Assembly (NCBI GenBank): GCA_033002965.1
Contig: JAURVB010013116.1
Location: 86,502 to 150,501 of the forward strand
DNA length: 64,000 nucleotides
Direction of reading: 5' to 3'
Source of the DNA: Piper betle
Taxonomy: Eukaryota; Streptophyta; Magnoliopsida; Piperales; Piperaceae
Below, one piece after another: positions 46,348-57,875 of this stretch. The position numbers were made by a program, and so were the translations under genes. The notes beneath the pieces are model-generated. The model was not told where the DNA came from. It searched no databases and saw only the letters and a list, made by a program, of their open reading frames with translations. Within the stretch, counting starts at the first letter, position 1. Every line of letters begins with the position of its first letter.

Positions 46348-46359
46348 GCTCTGATACCA
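46348..46359 (-). other. Primer-binding site, initiator-Met tRNA (B4)
   Basis: GCTCTGATACCA, followed by four bases (AATAC overlap) and the LTR end TGTGACACC at 46364. It shows that the B LTR to the right is a 5' LTR in minus orientation and that family B uses the Met-initiator primer. Confidence 0.85.
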
Positions 46360-48592
46360 ATACTGTGACACCTCATTTTAGTTCACCTGTGAACCCACCC
46401 GAAAATACTACCGGAGGCCAAATTGTTTGCCAATCTGCTCGATTTAGTTAAGTTGATCTAGATCTAACCTCGGCATCTCAAGATGGTGATGTAGGTATTC
46501 AATGCATACATGGGAAGCTTAGGTTCTGACATTGTTTTAGATGGATGCTATGATATACACTCATGTATAAAATAAACCAAATAAGTTTAAAGTTTAAAGA
46601 AAATAACTATTTTGTAAATAAAATAGACAGTCTCCCGTAAGAGTGCAATAGAGACCACCCTGTCAAAAGCAAGCAATATATATTTATAACAATGAAAATA
46701 AAAGTGCAACAAAACATGACATTTTCTCTCAACATTTCAATTCTATTCATCTCTGTTCTTCTTAGCTAAGTCTAGACTTCATTGCTCAACCTATTCATTT
46801 CTTTTCACACTTTTCATTCACATGAAAAACATTCTATCAATTCACAAAAAATCACATTCAAGTTGCATCATTCAAATCATTTCAACATTTAGCCATATCA
46901 ATTACATTTAGTAGGTACAAGTGTGAGGGATTGCCTTGTTGCACTTCCGCACTCCTGACAACGCTCAATCCTCAAAGTTCTTAACTTCATAGATAATAGA
47001 AAAACGTCAGTAATGTGCATTACCGGTCTAGAAATAACTAATAACAAAATGGCATAGGAGAGCTAACTCTCCTTTTAAATGAAAACATTTTTATTCTTCC
47101 CCATAGAATCTCTTATACGGGCACTAATTAGGAGTCGTCAACCTCACACGGCAGTGTCCCCTTTCTATCTCACCTCATTCTTTGGCAACTTTAAAATTAT
47201 CCCTTGCATGGGAAAATCAATCTTTATCTTTGCAGCCCTCTATATCCTCTGTATTACTCCTAGCCCAAGTATAGAGGTCGAGTACTCTCAAGCATGCACC
47301 TTTAGTACCTTTCGAAACTACAAGTCTAGACATGCACTGCATGGCAGTACCCATAAACCTCCACACTTCTCTGGTTTGAGGAACTCAAAGGTGGAGTTAT
47401 CAGAAACCCTCGGTAATGGAATGGAAACTCACCAAATCTAGAGCATGTTTTGACTAACACACAATCAGTTTCACTTGGTCTCACATCTCATTGAAAACTT
47501 GATAAAACTACATGTACATAGGTTTGGGTAAGGATTGTAATATATAGTCCAGAAGGCATCGCGATCTAAATCTAAGTTTTTGAAAGCAAGTACGAGAGAT
47601 CTCAACCTCGAGGGTTATTAATCCAGAAATTTTGTGCTACTAAATGGTCCATGTGGAGTGGGATACAATAAATCCACCACTTGACACGTCTGCATACCTG
47701 TTAAAAACAAAACACGATAGAGTATAAAAGTCAAACCAGTTGTGAGTCCTAAATGGATCTGGTAGAAGATCCAATCATGTCCACATGCCTATTCGGCGAG
47801 CTCGTACTCCCTACTTATACATCAAAAGTAAAAACTAACGCTCGTTATGATGCATTCACACATCCTATAGCACACACACATCAAGGCACACATCATATCA
47901 AATCACATGTCAATCCCTATCAAATTTTCTACAATATGTTGCATTAGATCAAAAATACTTGATTAATTTACTTAATTAGTTCCTTAGCATTCATTTTAAC
48001 ACAATTCAATCACACAATTCATTTTTATTTACAATAAAAATATTATCGATCAATCAATCCTAGCAACGTCACAATCCATTGCTAATAATTATCGCATTTA
48101 ATAAGTTGAAGTTAATTATACCTCACGTCGTCGGTAATCGGTGAAGGCTAGGGTTTGTTGCACAATTCAAGACTCGAATTCGGTACCCGATGGCATCCAA
48201 AGTTTGATCAAGTTCAACTAGATGAATTCAACTAAAGATTCGATGAATTTTAATGAATTATGTTTTCTTGTAGTTTTCGATGCTTTTTTCGGTCGATTTC
48301 GATGGTTGGCTGCTTACCGGCGGTTTTCCGATGTCTTTTCCCATGAGGGAAACAACGGCTCGACGAGCTCTTCCTAATGGTGGTGGCGGTGAGGGAGATA
48401 GCGGTGGCTATGATTGCCTGCGGCGGCATTGAGTCCGTCGGGGATCAATTCGTCATCTAATTGGCCATTGGCAGGCCTCAGTAGGGACCCTAGGTATGGA
48501 AAAAATGTTGGTTAGGTCGAGGGGGAAGCGTTGGTGTCACGACAGCAGTGCAGTGGCACGGACGAAGGTGAATTGACGCCAGGAAGAGGGGC

Positions 48593-48597
48593 ACTAG
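48593..48597. repeat. Target-site duplication ACTAG (B5, left copy; right copy 51454-51458)
   Basis: ACTAG precedes TGTAACACCC and follows GGGTTTTACA at 51454-51458. Perfect match. Confidence 0.93.
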
Positions 48598-51453
48598 TGT
48601 AACACCCTGCTTCGGCTCACCCGTGAACCGACCCGGAAATGTCACCGGCGACCGAACCGTTCGCTAATCTACTGGGTTCGGTTAAGCCGACCCGGATCTG
48701 CCCTCGGTGTCTCAAGATGGAGATGCAAACATGAAATGCATGGATGGGATGCGTGGGTTCTAACGTAGTCCTACATGCATGCTATGATGTACAAGCAAAG
48801 ACAAGACAAAATAATAAATGAAAAAAAACCAAAAGAAAATATATACTATTTTATAAAAATACAGTAACACATAATAATCTACCCTGACATTCAACCATTA
48901 TCTCATTCGTTTTTACCTGAGCCGAGTCTGTACTCCAAGGCTCCCTACTCATTCATATTTATCAGTTCGTTTCATAACAAGTAATTCACTCAAGCAAACA
49001 CATCAAAATTATCGTTTACATAACAATAACACACCATCATTATACGTTACACGCGGCAGGTACATGTGTGCGCGGTTCCGTGCTGCTCCTCCGCAGTCCC
49101 GACAGCTTTCATCCTTCGCATTTCTCACCTACATATATATAGAAAAACCGTCAGTAACGAGTGTTACCGGCCCGGAAAATAACTAATATCAAACTGGCAC
49201 AGGAGAGCAAACTCTCCTGTTGAATGAAAACCATATACTTCCTCAAGAACTCTCATCAGGGCACATACGGGAGCCGTCGCCCTCGGGTCGACAGCGTCCC
49301 CCTATCTTTCACATTCTCATGCCTCGGCCATTTCTCTATTGCTTCTCGCGTCAAATCTCATTCCTTTCCGCCCTCTGCACCTTCCATATTACTCCTGGCC
49401 TTGAGCACGAAGGCCGAGTACTCTCAGGCAGTCGCCTTCAGTACCCTTTGAAACCACAAGTCTAGACATGCGCTGCAATGCAGTACCCGTGAACCTCCAC
49501 ACTTCTCCGGGTTTGAGGAACTCAAAGGTGGAGTTGTCAGGATCCCTCGGGAATGAAACGGCCCGCACACCATTCCAGAGCCCACTGTCGACACACACGT
49601 GCCCGCTCGCGTAGCACGGTAGTCGGATTTCCCTCATTCAGTCTCTCACAAAAACACGAAAACTATACATATATATAGGTCTGGGTTGGGATTTATACAA
49701 TAGGCCCGAAGGCAACGTGAGCTGGATCTGAAGTTCGAAAACAAACTCGAGGGATCTCATCCTCGAGGGTTATTAATCCGGAAAATCGTTGGCTAAATGG
49801 CCCGAGTTAAGTGGGATTCGATAAAACGCCACTTAACTCGTCCTGCACATAATAAATCAAATACACAAGAGAGTAGCGTAAATCAGAGAACGAGTCCTAA
49901 ACGGACCTGGTAGAAGCTCCAAACGGGTCCACGCGCCTAGGCGGCGAGCTCCTACACCGTACCTACACAATCAAACTAAATACTAACGCCCGCATGATGA
50001 ATCACACATCCTATAGCATGCACGCACAATCAACACAATCACGCATCAATCAACACACATTAACCTATATCAATTCTAGCAAGTCTACTTAGGCTAGTTT
50101 GCATTAGATCATGATCATTACCTAATAACCCTAATTAGTTTCATAACTTCTATTTTTAACACCACACAATTCCACAAATTTCATATTTTATTCTAAATCA
50201 AATCCACATTTATATAAGTAATTACAATGCACAATTCATCAATCATAGCATGCAAATTCTAATAATCAATACTTTCAATTAATTAAGTTAAAATAAATTA
50301 TACCTCGCGTCGTCGAAAATCGGCGACGGCTAGGGTTTCCGTTTCGCGGCTCGAAACTCGAATTCGGCACCTAGCGGCGTCCGAAGTCCGATCAGATTGG
50401 ACTGGGTGCGTTCGGCGGATGATCCGGCGAATTTCCCACGAATCCAATTTTTCGGCGGTTCCGGCGGTTTTCCGGCGAGTGTCGGCGGTTTTCCGGCGGA
50501 TTCCGACGGTTTTCCGGCGAGGATTCGGGACGGGGCAATCAGGGGGTCTATCGGCACCAGCTCGACGAGCTCGGTCCAATGGTGGTGTCAAACAGGGTAG
50601 CCGAGGCGGCGATGGCCGTCGACGGCGGCGTCGAAAATGGGCGGCGGCGGCGGTGTGCTCCGATCGGGGCTCCGGCCGGCCTCGACGGCGGTCGGGAGGA
50701 TGGGGGAAACGTCGGCAACGGCGAGGGGGTGGTCGTCGGGGTCCCAGCGGCGGCGGCGCGGCCCAGACGGCGGCGAATCGGGCTCGGAATGGCGACGGCC
50801 GAGGCGGCCTCGTGGAGTCGCGGCGGCGCGCTGGCAGGCGATCGCTGGCCGGGGTTGGTCGTGGCGGCACGGCGACGGCACGGCAAGGCGGGGCGGCGAC
50901 GATCGGCGGCAGCACGGCGTCGGCGGCGGCGGCAGCACACCACAGTGGCGGCGAGGGTTTGGGTGGAAGAAGGGTCGGGAGGGAGAAGAAGTGTTCTCAA
51001 TGGCAAACTCGTAATTTAGTATTGACTCGATTCCGACTCGAGTCAAAATAATAACTAGTTCGTAATAAATTCTAAAAAAATTCTAGAAAAATATGGAAAA
51101 ATTCCATAAAATAAAACAAACACAACAACATCCAAATGGCATGCTCTATAACTAATAACCCACCCGAATATAATCCAACGCGTCCTAATGCGTTATTCGG
51201 CCTAAAACTATTTCTACGATCAAACATATAAAAAGAAAAAATACTGCATACTTTCATATATTCTGATAACTCATTTCTCACCATCTTCTCGACGTTATCA
51301 TCATATATTCAGGTACACCTGACTCTCATCGCTCATAACTCACGGCTGGTCTCGACTCAGCACGCGATTCATGAAACTGACTCGACTCGAACCAACGGTC
51401 GAACCGACTGGTTCGGTAACGTAAAACCCCTGACTCGAGTCACGGGTTTTACA
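48598..51453 (-). mobile_element. B5: solo LTR of family B inside a family B LTR (2,856 bp)
   Basis: Best-preserved B LTR. On the minus strand: TGTAAAACCCGTGACTCGAG at the start; a GC-rich block (50970-50330) with a long Arg/Pro-rich sense frame (50915-50298, 205 codons) and repeated CCGCCGGAAAA-type units (50440-50520); splice-donor-like AG/GTATAA at 50303; an AT-rich stretch; acceptor-like TGTGCAG at 49845; a conserved block to GGGTGTTACA. No TATA box could be fixed. The 205-codon frame starts and ends differently in other B copies and is not called a gene. Confidence 0.92.
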
Positions 51454-51623
51454 ACTAGGGTGCTACTCCCATGAGTTGTGGAGGCCGGACGGCAGCTGGG
51501 AAGGCAATGGGGGCAGACTACTCGGCGACACTCCGATAGAGGCGGCGGCATTGATTGATACAGTGCGGTAGATGGAGGCGACATCAGCGGCAAGGACATG
51601 GGCAGCGACGAGGTTAGGGAAGA

Positions 51624-52090
51624 TGTAACGACCCAGTCAAAAGTGTAACATAATGGGCCTAAGTCATTTCTTTAAAATGGTTAACCCACGCTAAAGATCT
51701 ATAGTTCATTCCCACTTATAAACAAGATCTTCTCTTAGTAGGTATTATACGTGGGATTAAGTTGAGGGATATCACAATCCACCCACCTTAGGAAATTTTG
51801 TCCTTGTAATTCCTACATTTGACCCATTGCTAACCCCATCCAACCCACGACCTTCTTTGGCCCATGACCGGGAGCCTAGCCAACGTCCCTAGTCCAGCCC
51901 ACCATCTAACACGTAACCAGGTTGCTCTAATACCATTTGTAACGACCCAGCCCAAAGTGCAACGCAATGGGCTAAGTCATATCTTTAAACGTGGTTAACC
52001 CAAGTTAAAGATCTATAATATATTCCCTCTTATAAATAGGATCTTCTCCCAGTAGGTATTAGATGTGAGATTAAGTTGAGGGATCTCACA
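51624..52090 (-). mobile_element. TRIM 1 (467 bp)
   Basis: Minus orientation: LTR 52090-51938, PBS (TGGTATTAGAGC, 51935-51924, one change from the Met-initiator match), about 150 bp non-coding internal, polypurine AAGGTGGGTGGAT at 51789-51777, LTR 51776-51624. LTR ends are TGTGA...TTACA on the minus strand. It has no coding capacity, as expected for a terminal-repeat retrotransposon in miniature. Confidence 0.85.
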
Positions 52091-52532
52091 ATGAAAATAA
52101 ATAAGGTTCAAACCTTTAGTGAGTTGAATAAGTTAAAATAATTGTATTAGTAATATCTCTAAATTAGGATAATACAAATCATTTAAATAATTTAATTGAA
52201 CGGCTTAATTAATTAAATAGCTGTTAATAATGATAATGATTAAAGATTAAAACCGTAAATTAAATCGTTAAGATCATGGTTAAGTAATTATCATCTCAAA
52301 GCAAAATATACTAATAATAGTAATTAAATACATAATAATTATTTTATCGTTAGTGAAGTGTGAATTATGATTTAGATAATTAATTTAAAATGTAAAGTAG
52401 GAATTAAATGCTTATGTCACATGAATAACTTAATATTTAATATTTAATATTGTTGAATGTTGCAAGCTTTATATTGTCAAATTTTAATAGGGATAGATAT
52501 TAGTCAATTAGTTACATACATTACTATGTGGG
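52091..52532 (+). repeat. Fragment of an A-type LTR inside the TRIM cluster
   Basis: From ATGAAAATAAATAAGGTTC onward it follows the AT-rich block of the A1 LTR (compare 9072-9430): AATAATTGTATTA, TAATTGAAC..CTTAATTAATTAAAT, ACTAATAATAGTAATTAAAT, TATGTCACATGAATA. It is about 440 bp, lacks both LTR ends and lies between TRIM 1 and TRIM 2. Confidence 0.8.
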
Positions 52533-53047
52533 TTTAACGACGTGGCTCAAAGTGCAAGGTAATGGGCGTAAGTCATTTCTTTAAAATGGTTAACCCAAGT
52601 TAAAGATCTATAGTACATTCTCACTTATAAATAGGATCTTCTCCTAGTAGGTATTAGATGTGGGACTAAGTTGAGGGATCTCACAATCCACCCACCTTAG
52701 GAAATTTCGTCCCGGAAATTCGCCCATACTGGCCTGTTGCTTGGCCTAGGCAACGACCTTTTCTGTCCCATGACCGGCAGCCTAGCCAACGTCCCCTAGT
52801 CTTGGCCAGTTGCTAACCCCAGCCCACTGACCTTTTTGGCCCGTGACCGGCAGCCTAGCCAACGTCCGTAGTCCAGCTCACCATCTAACATATAATCAGG
52901 TTGCTCTGATACCACCTGTAATGACCCAGCTCAAAGTGCAACGTAATGGGCCTAAGTCATTTCTTTAAAATGGTTAACCCAAGTTAAAGATCTATAGTCC
53001 ATTATCACTTATAAAGAGGATTTTCTCCCAGTTTGAGGGATCTCACA
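52533..53047 (-). mobile_element. TRIM 2 with perfect TSD GTGGG
   Basis: LTRs 52533-52685 and 52917-53047 (the second lacks about 22 bp, 'taggtattagatgtgggatt'). PBS on the minus strand is at 52914-52903 (TGGTATCAGAGC) and the polypurine tract at 52698-52686. The internal region has a partial duplication: GCCTAGCCAACGTCC occurs twice (52791-52805, 52852-52866). TSD GTGGG is at 52528-52532 and 53048-53052, so this copy inserted on its own. Confidence 0.9.
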
Positions 53048-53079
53048 GTGGGAGTCTTGGTCGACTTGAGTTCATTCAT

Positions 53080-53390
53080 CCCCTAAATTCCTACACTTGG
53101 CCCGTTGTTAACCCCGGCCCACGACCTTCTTTTGGCCCGTGACTGGTAGCCTAACCAACGTCCGTGACTGGTAGCCTAGCCAACGTCCCTAGTCCAGCAC
53201 ACCATCTAACACGTAACCAGGTTGCTCTGATACCACCTGTAATAACTAGGCCCAAGATGCAATGGAATGGGCCTAAGTCATTTCTTTAAAATGATTAACC
53301 TAAGTTAAAGATCTATAGTCCATTCTCATTTATAAATAGGATCTTCTCCCAACATGTATTAGATGTGGGATTAAATTGAGGGATCTCACA
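53080..53390 (-). mobile_element. Partial TRIM 3: internal part and one LTR
   Basis: Internal text (CCCGTTGTTAACCCC..., CTAGCCAACGTCCCTAGTCC), PBS on the minus strand at 53235-53224 and LTR 53238-53390. The matching second LTR is absent at the left, where the A-type fragment and TRIM 2 lie. It may be the outer half of the composite that began with TRIM 1. Confidence 0.75.
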
Positions 53391-53854
53391 AAAGAAGTAT
53401 CGTGAGGGAGGGTTTCAGGGCTAATTTCATAGTTAAAAGTTGACTTAATTCCGACTGGAGTGAAAAATAATAGCTCACTTGTAATAAATTCAAAAAAATG
53501 AGGGAAATTCCTATAAAATATAACACACTATAATTTCAAAATGACATATTATATAACTAATAACCCACTCAACAACTCTATAACGTGTCATAATGCGTTA
53601 TTCGACCTAAAACCTAAAAAATAACTTCATACTGCTAAAAAAAGTAACTCCAATTGCTATATATTTTTATAACTCATTTGTCATCATCTTTCTGACGTTA
53701 TCAAGAAATATTCGGGTACATTTAACCCTTATCGTTCATAATGCACGACTGGCGTCAACTTAATAGGCGGGTAATAAAACTGACTCGACTCGAACCGACA
53801 GTTGATCCGTTTGGTTCGCTAATATAAAACTCTAACTCAAATCACGGGTTTACA

Positions 53855-55893
53855 ATGGATGATAATTAACATATATTACAATCTTGACTTATCTATCCAT
53901 GTCTATATATCATGACATGACGTGCATGACAATTATAATTTTATACTACACATTATAAGCATCAATAATAAGTTAATAATATTATATAATCATAATATAG
54001 TGATTACATAAATATAATCCTAACATATATCGAACAAAAACATGAAAAATAATGAAAAATTAGGTTTAGAGCGTGAGTGCTGCGACGTTGAGCCTCTAGG
54101 TTCAAAAGTTTACACACGAGTGTCACGACTCTAAAATCGACGCTTCTGAGTGCTGCGGCACAATGTCATGAACTCTGTATTTTTATTTGCTCAGTGCTGT
54201 GTCGCTAAGATCCAGCGCTGAGATCTTGGGCTACGTATATCCATTAGTCGGTTCACAAACCATTTGACAACCAAATGACCTGGAACTTTAGGGAGCTGCT
54301 TTTGGGAGCTATTATTTACATCCAAGAAAATAAAATCTTATCTCTCCCATGATATGGGGTTTAGACCCCCTAAATGATTTTACCAAGCTACTGTATGGAT
54401 TCGAAATTCACCACCAAGCTCCACCGTACAGCTTACAAAGGCAAACTTTGTTATAGGCAAGATTAGGAAGTATAAGTCAACATGGTTTCAGGTGAAATTA
54501 ACTTTGTTTAAATTTCTAACCAAATTTTCTAATTCATAGGACTGATCTCAAAATCCCCAAGTCACCATTTATAGCTCACAACGGTGGATTTTTCGAACAA
54601 CAAAATGATCTTAGAATGCTCTTAAATTTGAGGATGTTGTAGTCTTCGTTATAATAAGCATGTCACTAAATTGTCATGCTAAATGCCTTCGATTACCGAT
54701 CCAGTTAATTCACCCAATCTAGCTTTGGGATCTGGAACAACCTTTTCCAGAGCAGCACACCTAAGATGTATCTATTGGTTTATCCCCTAAATGTACTCTA
54801 AATAGGCTTAATTGTTTATTTACTTATCCTCAAGTGGGGTTAATTAATTACCAATTCTCGAACTAGGTTTAAATTTCCAGAAAACAGTCCATGCTAGTCT
54901 AATTTCTAAATTCTTGTGCCTAAATGTTAACCAATTTAGCTGAAATTTTAGGACGGTGTTTGATTCCAATTAATGATTTCTGGAATGTTTCATGAGAAAA
55001 TATTATGCCTATGGTTGTTAACCACCTCACCCAACCTTGGCTAGGGCTCGGCTTGCTAAAAACAGTGTATAGCTTAGAATTTTAAGTTTTGTTCTTGGGC
55101 CGAAATTTTTAAAAAATTTCTAACTTCTGATCAGTGATTTCTAGTATGTTTTAGTGAAAACTAACGACTCTGCAAGCATGAGCCATGTTTGTCATTCCCT
55201 GTCCCTCAGCTGGACAGTAGTAGGACAACTATATTCTTCCCAACATCCCACTCTCTAATATCAAACGTAATTGTTTACCACCCAAACGAATTTTATTACG
55301 TCAAATCTAACATGTCTAGATCATATATGCATGAAAATCATAACTTTGAACAAGAAAAATGCATTAAGATCTAGAATATCACTCCATAAAATTGCACAAC
55401 ATAGATGTGATCATAGCCATGATGATCTAATTAAATCCATACAAATCGCAACTCAAAGACTCGAGGCTATCTTTACTATATTCGTGGTAAAATAAGCTAG
55501 TATGGTACTCCAGGTATGACATACATTTAAAACTCTAATCCAATGCCAGACTAAATATGTGACACACTTAAGGCTCGTGCCTAAGCTACTAAATCTACCG
55601 GCACAATTCCCATGATGGTACAATTCCTACTGAACTGTAACAAGGAAGCCTTGCTCCTGGAGCTAAAAAGTACGAGCCTTAGCTCTCTAAAAATCAAATA
55701 CAAGGCTTGGTTTCTGGTGCTCAATCGAATTTATCGGACAATGAATACAACCATTGTCTTCGTTAATAACACACGCACAACATGATCCTGATAACGTATG
55801 AGCGGTCGAATTGGACCACATAACATGCTACTTGGGTCAGTCCAAACAGTAAACCGTGACTAAAACACTAGGCCGAAAGGTTGGTTTTTACAG
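53855..55893 (-). repeat. C4: family C-like segment (right end uncertain)
   Basis: 53860-54060 aligns with 57480-57700 (GATAATTAACAT, TGACATGACGTGCATGA), and the 'gagtgctgcgacg' block is at 54075-54230. From 54240 to 55893 the sequence has no match in the window. GGTTGGTTTTTACA at 55880-55893 could be an LTR end, but this is a guess. Small frames (for example 55189-55374) resemble nothing known. Confidence 0.4.
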
Positions 55894-56057
55894 CAAAAAA
55901 TGAATTAACTTTAAATATATTACTAAACATCGGATAATGGTTGCAAACCCAATTAGAAAACCTATTACTCGTGATGTGCATGACTATCGTATTAGAATAA
56001 TGGGATTACATGACTAATTTTTTGTAATTCAATGGAAATTGCTATATTTCTCTATTA

Positions 56058-56091
<34 letters not shown>

Positions 56092-56984
56092 CATATGAGA
56101 CTTATTTTTTCACTTTATAATTGCAAGAATACACACATGTATGAATAATATGTCTAATAGAAAGAATGACTCTGTCACCAAGTATTTACCTATATTGTTG
56201 TACAAGCAATGAAAATTAAGACATTAGTATTTCATGCCAAAAATGTTGTTTTTATGTAGATCAAGATAACATTGTTTTGTATAATGGTCAATATGGCATC
56301 TCATTACCACATATCACAATGACAGATACATATAAGAATTAATATAGCTAAAATGTTGATATGAATATGCAATGTGTCTCAGGTCAACTACTAACTTGTG
56401 ATTGGACTAAGATTTATATGGTGTTGATTAAAGATATACACTCTTGACAAGTCATGCTCTTCAAAAGTATTAAAATCCAACACAATATGTGATTCGCATC
56501 GCATGTGTTTCTTTTAATATGTTGATAGTGAGAGAATGATCATTCTTCTCCACTGATTGAGATCTTCAAAATAAAAATTATTGTGTTTATAACCTTATAT
56601 TTTCAACTATAATTGAGATGATAAAATTATATAATTTCTTTAACTTACTATCTTTAACCACGTGTGATTCGGTAAAAAAGGATATGGCTAAGAAAATCAA
56701 TCTTTTATTCGTCAAAATTAATATTAGTGTGAAAGGTTAACTATTTAACTACATCTAAATTATTATCAATATTGCACAAACGATGGTAGCATAATGTGGA
56801 TACCGAGAGTGAAGTTAATTTTGATTAATGGATGTAGAACTTCACAATTAGTTTAGGGGACAGCAAGTACCTTAAAGCTCCTATATTATTCCTAACAAGT
56901 ATATAATGGTATCTCTTAAGTATTAGTTTTATCGCAAGTCATACGGTTTATTTCCGTAATATCAAAATCATGTAGCACCATCAC
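55894..56984. other. AT-rich region, nothing recognised
   Basis: Contains a (TA)n run at 56055-56092 interrupted by 'acat'. No open frame above about 60 codons, no terminal repeats and no match to other parts of the window were found. Confidence 0.5.
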
Positions 56985-57875
56985 TGCAACACCCTAATTC
57001 TAGTGCATAATCCCTGTTAAGGTCATTACATGTGTCGTCTTCATAACGTGCATGCATAACATAATTAAAATATAATTCAAGACATATAACATATGTCAAA
57101 ATACGTACAAGCGGAATATAATACTAATAAGTCGATCGATCACATTCCAATAATTAAACTAATACATAAGTCTTTATGTTCAAAAAATATACTACTAATA
57201 TAAAAACCATCTCAGCAAAGAGAAACTAATAAAAACAAATGCAATAAAATAAAACTAGACTAATGCTCAAAATATTCATCCCATCGCTCTTATGCTCCTC
57301 TACCTGCGTACATGGAAACATGTCCAATTTAGTATCTCAAAAGGTACTTGATTTAACATATCAATTAAAAGATACAGATCTGATTAATCACATAAAAGAG
57401 AGGATCATAAAATTCCCCAAATAATGATCAAACACAGCTTGATCAGCTTGCTAACAAGCTCTAAGTCTTCGCTACCTGATTGCTACTTTCCTAAATGATA
57501 ATTAACATGTATAACAATCTATACTAGTCTACCCATATCTATATGATATGACATGGCATGCATAATGAATATGTTTACATACATTACATCACAAGCATAA
57601 ATAACATATTAAACTCATCGTACAATCATTTCATAATGGTTACCTAATTATAATCATAGCACATATCAATCGTTATTATACAATAAACATGAAAATCAAT
57701 TTAGGGCATGACCACTGCGGCGCTGTTCCTGAGCACCATGGCATTGTGGTCCAAGAAGAATTTTCAAATAAGTGAACATTGTGGCAATCATACCCAAGAG
57801 TATGCGTGTCGTGGCTCTAGACCACGTGTTTTCTCCTCAAGTAAAGGCCACAATGCCTGTTGCCCCTACACTGCA
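56985..57875 (-). repeat. C5: family C LTR, interrupted by B6
   Basis: Begins TGCAACACCC and continues with GTGCATGCATAACATAATTA and TACAAGCGGAATA, as in C2 and C3. The 'gaccactgcggcgctg' block is at 57705-57860. Cut at 57876 by a B LTR. Confidence 0.6.

Larger units (their letters stand above)
51624..53390 (-). mobile_element. Composite TRIM cluster with five LTR copies
   Basis: Five copies of an LTR of about 153 bp (51624-51776, 51938-52090, 52533-52685, 52917-53047, 53238-53390) with internal segments carrying PBS and polypurine signals. The whole block interrupts B4; flanks are GAAGA (51619-51623) and AAAGA (53391-53395), a possible TSD with one mismatch. It includes a piece of an A-type LTR (52091-52532). 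Confidence 0.82.
46364..53854 (-). repeat. B4: 5' LTR of a family B element with two insertions
   Basis: LTR sequence is 46364-48597, 51459-51623 and 53391-53854, about 2.86 kb in total. It begins TGTGACACC and ends CACGGGTTTACA. Solo LTR B5 (48598-51453) and a TRIM composite (51624-53390) interrupt it. A GT-AG pair at 48121 and 47692 (minus) matches the intron-like segment seen in other B LTRs. Confidence 0.82.

Noticed and set aside
50298..51051. Long Arg/Pro/Gly/Ala-rich frames (125-210 codons) on both strands
   Set aside because: Several frames overlap in a very GC-rich LTR block where stops are rare. No domain is seen and their ends differ in B2 and B7.
51624..53390. TRIM LTRs as Cassandra-type elements with 5S rRNA promoter sequence
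   Set aside because: I saw no 5S rRNA-like internal promoter in these LTRs. Only the Met-initiator PBS is shared with Cassandra.
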